Source: an uncultured Eubacteriales bacterium
Lineage (GTDB): Bacteria; Bacillota; Clostridia; Christensenellales; Borkfalkiaceae
NCBI GenBank assembly: GCA_900545325.1
Contig: UQZE01000101.1
Location: 1 to 7,590 of the forward strand
Length of the DNA stretch: 7,590 nucleotides
Direction of reading: 5' to 3'
Position numbers and translations under genes: made by a program. Positions 5,944 to 7,590 of this stretch are shown piece by piece. The notes beneath the pieces are model-generated. The model had not been told where the DNA came from. It searched no databases and saw only the letters and a program-made list of their open reading frames with translations. Numbering within the stretch: position 1 is the first letter of the stretch; each line of letters begins with the position of its first letter.

Positions 5944-6104
5944 ATTTTCTGCGATTGAAATCGAATAAAACATCATACGTCAATAAATTTTTCTTTTCGT
6001 TGACTTCCGAGAGGCTGTACTTCAAGGCTTACAGATATGTGCTTCCTTCAGTGGTACTTAGCTCCTGTCGAAAGGCAAATAAAAAAATAAGGAGTAAAAA
6101 GCAA

Positions 6105-6374
6105 ATGAAAAAAGTTATTTTCTCAATTACCAAGTTAGGTAGAGTCGAGAACACCAAAGTAACAGGTGTCGGGTATATCACCGATGAAGATCTGATTACT
6201 GCAAACATCAGCAAATCCGGTAAACCTTACATTAGGGTTTATTCTTGCGTGAAGGATTGCCACCCTATCACGAACAGCACAGACGAATTCAAAGGCGCGT
6301 ACTACGAAATTGTTGAATACGATGGACGCGACATTGAAGTCAATTACTACATCTGGTACAAATTAGCGAAATAA
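6105..6374 (+). CDS. Small unknown protein (89 aa), first gene of accessory operon
   Basis: I do not recognise this 89-residue protein. It opens MKKVIFSITKLGRVENTKVTG and alternates short hydrophobic and polar stretches, suggesting a small mostly-beta fold. Aromatics are dense near the end (YYEIVEYDG, VNYYIWYKLAK), and C48 and C52 form a C-x3-C pair (VYSCVKDCHP). There is no signal peptide or membrane segment. I start it at 6105 because AAGGAG lies at 6089-6094. The frame stays open back to 5931, but that extension begins at the edge of a terminator T tract and has odd composition. Codon use is AT-rich, unlike the genes left of 5458. The next gene follows after 18 nt. Confidence 0.75.
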   Translation: MKKVIFSITKLGRVENTKVTGVGYITDEDLITANISKSGKPYIRVYSCVKDCHPITNSTDEFKGAYYEIVEYDGRDIEVNYYIWYKLAK

Positions 6375-6392
6375 AAATCGGAGGAAATAAAA

Positions 6393-6629
6393 ATGAAAAA
6401 ACAGTATCAATTAAGCGAATTTCAGTTCTATGACGGCGAAGAATTTATCACCTTTAACCTCATAGACATCAACACGGAAAAGAAAGAAATAACGGTTGCC
6501 GTAACCAACCGAGGACGCATCAGCGTTCACACCTTTGATCTTTTGGAAGATTGCGGCAGACTGTACTTTGAATACGGCGTTGATTTTAATCAAATCGACT
6601 TGGACGATTTTGAGGAGGTTGAAAAATGA
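6393..6629 (+). CDS. Small acidic unknown protein (78 aa)
   Basis: I cannot name this 78-residue protein. It is acidic, with a C-terminal tail rich in Asp and Glu (FNQIDLDDFEEVEK). The first two thirds look like beta strands: FQFYDGEEFITFNLIDI, then EITVAVTNRGRISVHTFDLL. It is probably a small cytosolic beta protein; the compact acidic shape recalls phage or plasmid accessory and DNA-mimic proteins, but that is a guess from composition only. GGAGG at 6380-6384 precedes the ATG by 8 nt. Its stop codon overlaps the start of the next gene as ATGA (6626-6629), so the two are translationally coupled. Confidence 0.78.
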   Translation: MKKQYQLSEFQFYDGEEFITFNLIDINTEKKEITVAVTNRGRISVHTFDLLEDCGRLYFEYGVDFNQIDLDDFEEVEK

Positions 6630-6763
6630 GTCTTTGTGAAAACTGCTTTTTATATGGTACCTGCGATGGAAGGTGCGGTGACACCGACCCTCTCTTCTAT
6701 GAAGAAGAACGTCAAAACGAAGAAAGCGAATATTACGAAAATTATCAGGAGGAAATGAAATGA
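6626..6763 (+). CDS. 45-residue Cys-rich protein, zinc-knuckle-like
   Basis: A very short gene that ordinary length cut-offs would drop. The sequence starts MSLCENCFLYGTCDGRCGD, giving C4-x2-C7-x5-C13-x3-C17: four cysteines in 14 residues, the spacing expected for a small zinc-binding knuckle. The rest (residues 19-45) is very acidic and Tyr/Glu-rich. It has AGGAGG (6612-6617) 8 nt before the ATG, starts in an ATGA overlap with the preceding gene and ends in an ATGA overlap with the next (6760-6763), which together strongly support translation. Its own tail encodes the ribosome binding site of the next gene. Zinc binding is inferred from the cysteine spacing; the role is unknown. Confidence 0.72.
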   Translation: MSLCENCFLYGTCDGRCGDTDPLFYEEERQNEESEYYENYQEEMK

Positions 6764-7173
6764 AACTTACTCTTGCAAACATTAAAGAACTGAAACGTAA
6801 CTCAAGCAGTCCGCTTACTAAGCGGGTTTGCAACTACGTTATCGATGAATGGAGCGACTATTCGGATAAGAAGAATATCTTTACCGACGTGCTTTATCAC
6901 GGTTGCCAGTCTGGTATCGTAGGCGAACTGATCTACTACACCGATACTGTGCGTTTTTACAAACAGTACAGACAGGAAATCAATGACCTTTTGTACGACA
7001 CGATGAACGGAACGGGGCTTTACTCCCCTTCCGAACTTTTCGGAGATAAGTGGGACAAGGAAGATCCGCTTGCACAGGATACATACAATCAAAACTTGCT
7101 GGCATGGTTCGGCTTTGAAGAAACACTTAGAAACATCGCTTACAACTTTGAACAATTAGAAAATTATATTTAA
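6760..7173 (+). CDS. DUF7222-like protein of unknown function (137 aa)
   Basis: A 137-residue soluble, largely helical protein. The central block at residues 43-78 (DVLYHGCQSGIVGELIYY, then a Tyr/Phe-rich DTVRFYKQYRQEINDLL) resembles, from memory, the conserved core of the DUF7222 family carried by phages and plasmids. The function of that family is not known to me. A second helical segment covers 105-136 and contains LLAWFGFEETLRNIAYNFEQL. AGGAGG at 6747-6752 lies 7 nt before the ATG, which overlaps the stop of the Cys-rich gene. No catalytic motif is evident. The stop codon overlaps the ribosome binding site of the next gene. The gene call is sure; the family is tentative. Confidence 0.82.
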   Translation: MKLTLANIKELKRNSSSPLTKRVCNYVIDEWSDYSDKKNIFTDVLYHGCQSGIVGELIYYTDTVRFYKQYRQEINDLLYDTMNGTGLYSPSELFGDKWDKEDPLAQDTYNQNLLAWFGFEETLRNIAYNFEQLENYI

Positions 7174-7186
7174 GGAGAAAAAGACT

Positions 7187-7516
7187 ATGAAAACGACTAT
7201 CACCAAGAAAGAAAAAGCAATCGAAATCATGAAGAAAATGGACATCTATAAACCGTACATCAAAGGATTCAAAGAAAACGACCAAGTTTGCTTCTTTGAA
7301 CAATTCGGCGGTTTCTGGATCGACCAAGAGCCTGAACTTTACGCAAAGATGAAAGCAATCGAAAACGAACACAAATGCAAAGTCTATGCCGTTACGCACG
7401 AATACACGGAATTCGGAGAGCTTTACGACTTCCTTAATGTAAGATATGGTTTGCTTAAACTTGATACAAAGAAAAGACAGACAACGTTTTCCGTGTCTGC
7501 CTTTAAGAAAGTATGA
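7187..7516 (+). CDS. Unknown phage/plasmid-type protein (109 aa)
   Basis: I do not recognise a named family. The protein begins with a lysine-rich helix (KKEKAIEIMKKMDIYKPYI), followed by a core with VCFFEQFGGFW (residues 34-44), a helix DQEPELYAKMKAIENEH, then KVYAVTHEYTEFGELYDFL and a Lys-rich tail. The general pattern of a short alpha/beta protein in a run of small genes fits mobile-element accessory proteins. There is no signal peptide, membrane span or recognisable active site. AAGGAG (7172-7177) overlaps the previous stop and lies 9 nt before the ATG. The gene's own stop forms an ATGA overlap with a possible 24-codon frame at 7513. Confidence 0.8.
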   Translation: MKTTITKKEKAIEIMKKMDIYKPYIKGFKENDQVCFFEQFGGFWIDQEPELYAKMKAIENEHKCKVYAVTHEYTEFGELYDFLNVRYGLLKLDTKKRQTTFSVSAFKKV

Positions 7517-7587
7517 AGTTTAACGAGATCAAAGCGTGCCGAAAAGCGAATAGTATCTCCGGCGGATGCTTGCTTTTCTGCTGTTGA
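7513..7587 (+). CDS. Possible 24-residue Cys-rich peptide
   Basis: A 24-codon frame starts in an ATGA overlap with the preceding gene and ends 3 nt before the window edge. The peptide carries four Cys (C9, C19, C23, C24) and ends GGCLLFCC. No clear Shine-Dalgarno is present (only gaaag), so translation would rely on coupling. It could be a genuine small peptide, the start of a gene broken by a frameshift, or chance. The overlap architecture shared with upstream genes is the main argument for it. Confidence 0.35.
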   Translation: MKFNEIKACRKANSISGGCLLFCC

Positions 7588-7590
7588 TCC

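Larger units (their letters stand above)
5458..6104. other. Gene-free stretch with serial hairpins
   Basis: About 650 bp with no convincing coding frame on either strand. It holds a 12-bp long-range inverted repeat (5463-5596) and four terminator-like hairpins, entered separately. A weak extra hairpin, cgac/gtcg at 5485-5500 followed by TTTTT, could also help stop the 70-residue gene. Base composition shifts from GC-rich to AT-rich across this interval. I find no tRNA gene, no clear attachment-site repeat and no strong promoter for the genes at 6105 onward. Confidence 0.7.

Noticed and set aside
5684..6031. Repeated aaggctta (in the 5682 hairpin and near 6024) as attachment-site repeats
   Set aside because: Eight bases is too short, and no integrase or tRNA gene is in the window.
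6061..6095. Possible anti-Shine-Dalgarno hairpin (ctcct 6062-6066 with aggag 6090-6094) before the 6105 gene
   Set aside because: Only five base pairs with a 23-nt loop; too weak to claim as a switch.
5931..6104. N-terminal extension of the 89-residue protein back to an ATG at 5931
   Set aside because: That ATG sits in the arm of a terminator hairpin with no ribosome binding site, and the extension has odd composition; AAGGAG before 6105 gives a better start.
1..7590. CRISPR arrays, tRNA or rRNA genes, insertion sequences
   Set aside because: No regularly spaced repeats, no cloverleaf with a recognisable T-loop, no rRNA sequence and no transposase motif were seen on either strand.

Overview
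The window looks like chromosomal DNA of a Gram-positive gut-type Clostridia relative. This is inferred from strong AGGAGG-type ribosome binding sites, consensus sigma-A-like promoters, a family TIGR04076 protein, and a clostridial-style cytosolic GH2 beta-galactosidase. No marker gene fixes the taxon. Two regions of different character are joined at about 5.6-6.0 kb.

Left part (1-5457), GC-rich. A mutT-like Nudix hydrolase (minus) and a TIGR04076 protein (plus) diverge from back-to-back promoters at 438-511. A GC-rich hairpin at 862-897 separates the TIGR04076 gene from a convergent three-gene minus-strand operon. In transcription order the operon is an NAD(P)-binding epimerase-like SDR (GTG start, 5067), a glyoxalase/VOC protein (4068) and a 925-residue LacZ-type beta-galactosidase (3696). 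The last two genes have their own strong ribosome binding sites and intergenic gaps of 12 and 3 nt. The operon reads as sugar catabolism plus small-molecule metabolism; only the LacZ function is firm. A 70-residue unknown protein (5245-5457) is divergent from the operon. At three of the four predicted promoters the start codon lies about 7-10 nt from the -10 box, so leaderless or nearly leaderless mRNAs are predicted.

Middle (5458-6104). About 650 bp hold no convincing gene but carry a long-range inverted repeat and four successive terminator-like hairpins.

Right part (6105-7590), AT-richer. A compact plus-strand operon of at least five small genes is packed with ATGA overlaps and near-perfect ribosome binding sites. 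It includes a 45-residue Cys-rich (zinc-knuckle-like) protein that is easy to miss. A possible 24-residue Cys-rich peptide overlaps the last gene at the window edge. None has a firm function; one resembles the DUF7222 type. Gene size, packing and composition suggest cargo or early genes of a phage, plasmid or integrative element, but no integrase, relaxase or structural gene lies inside the window to prove it.
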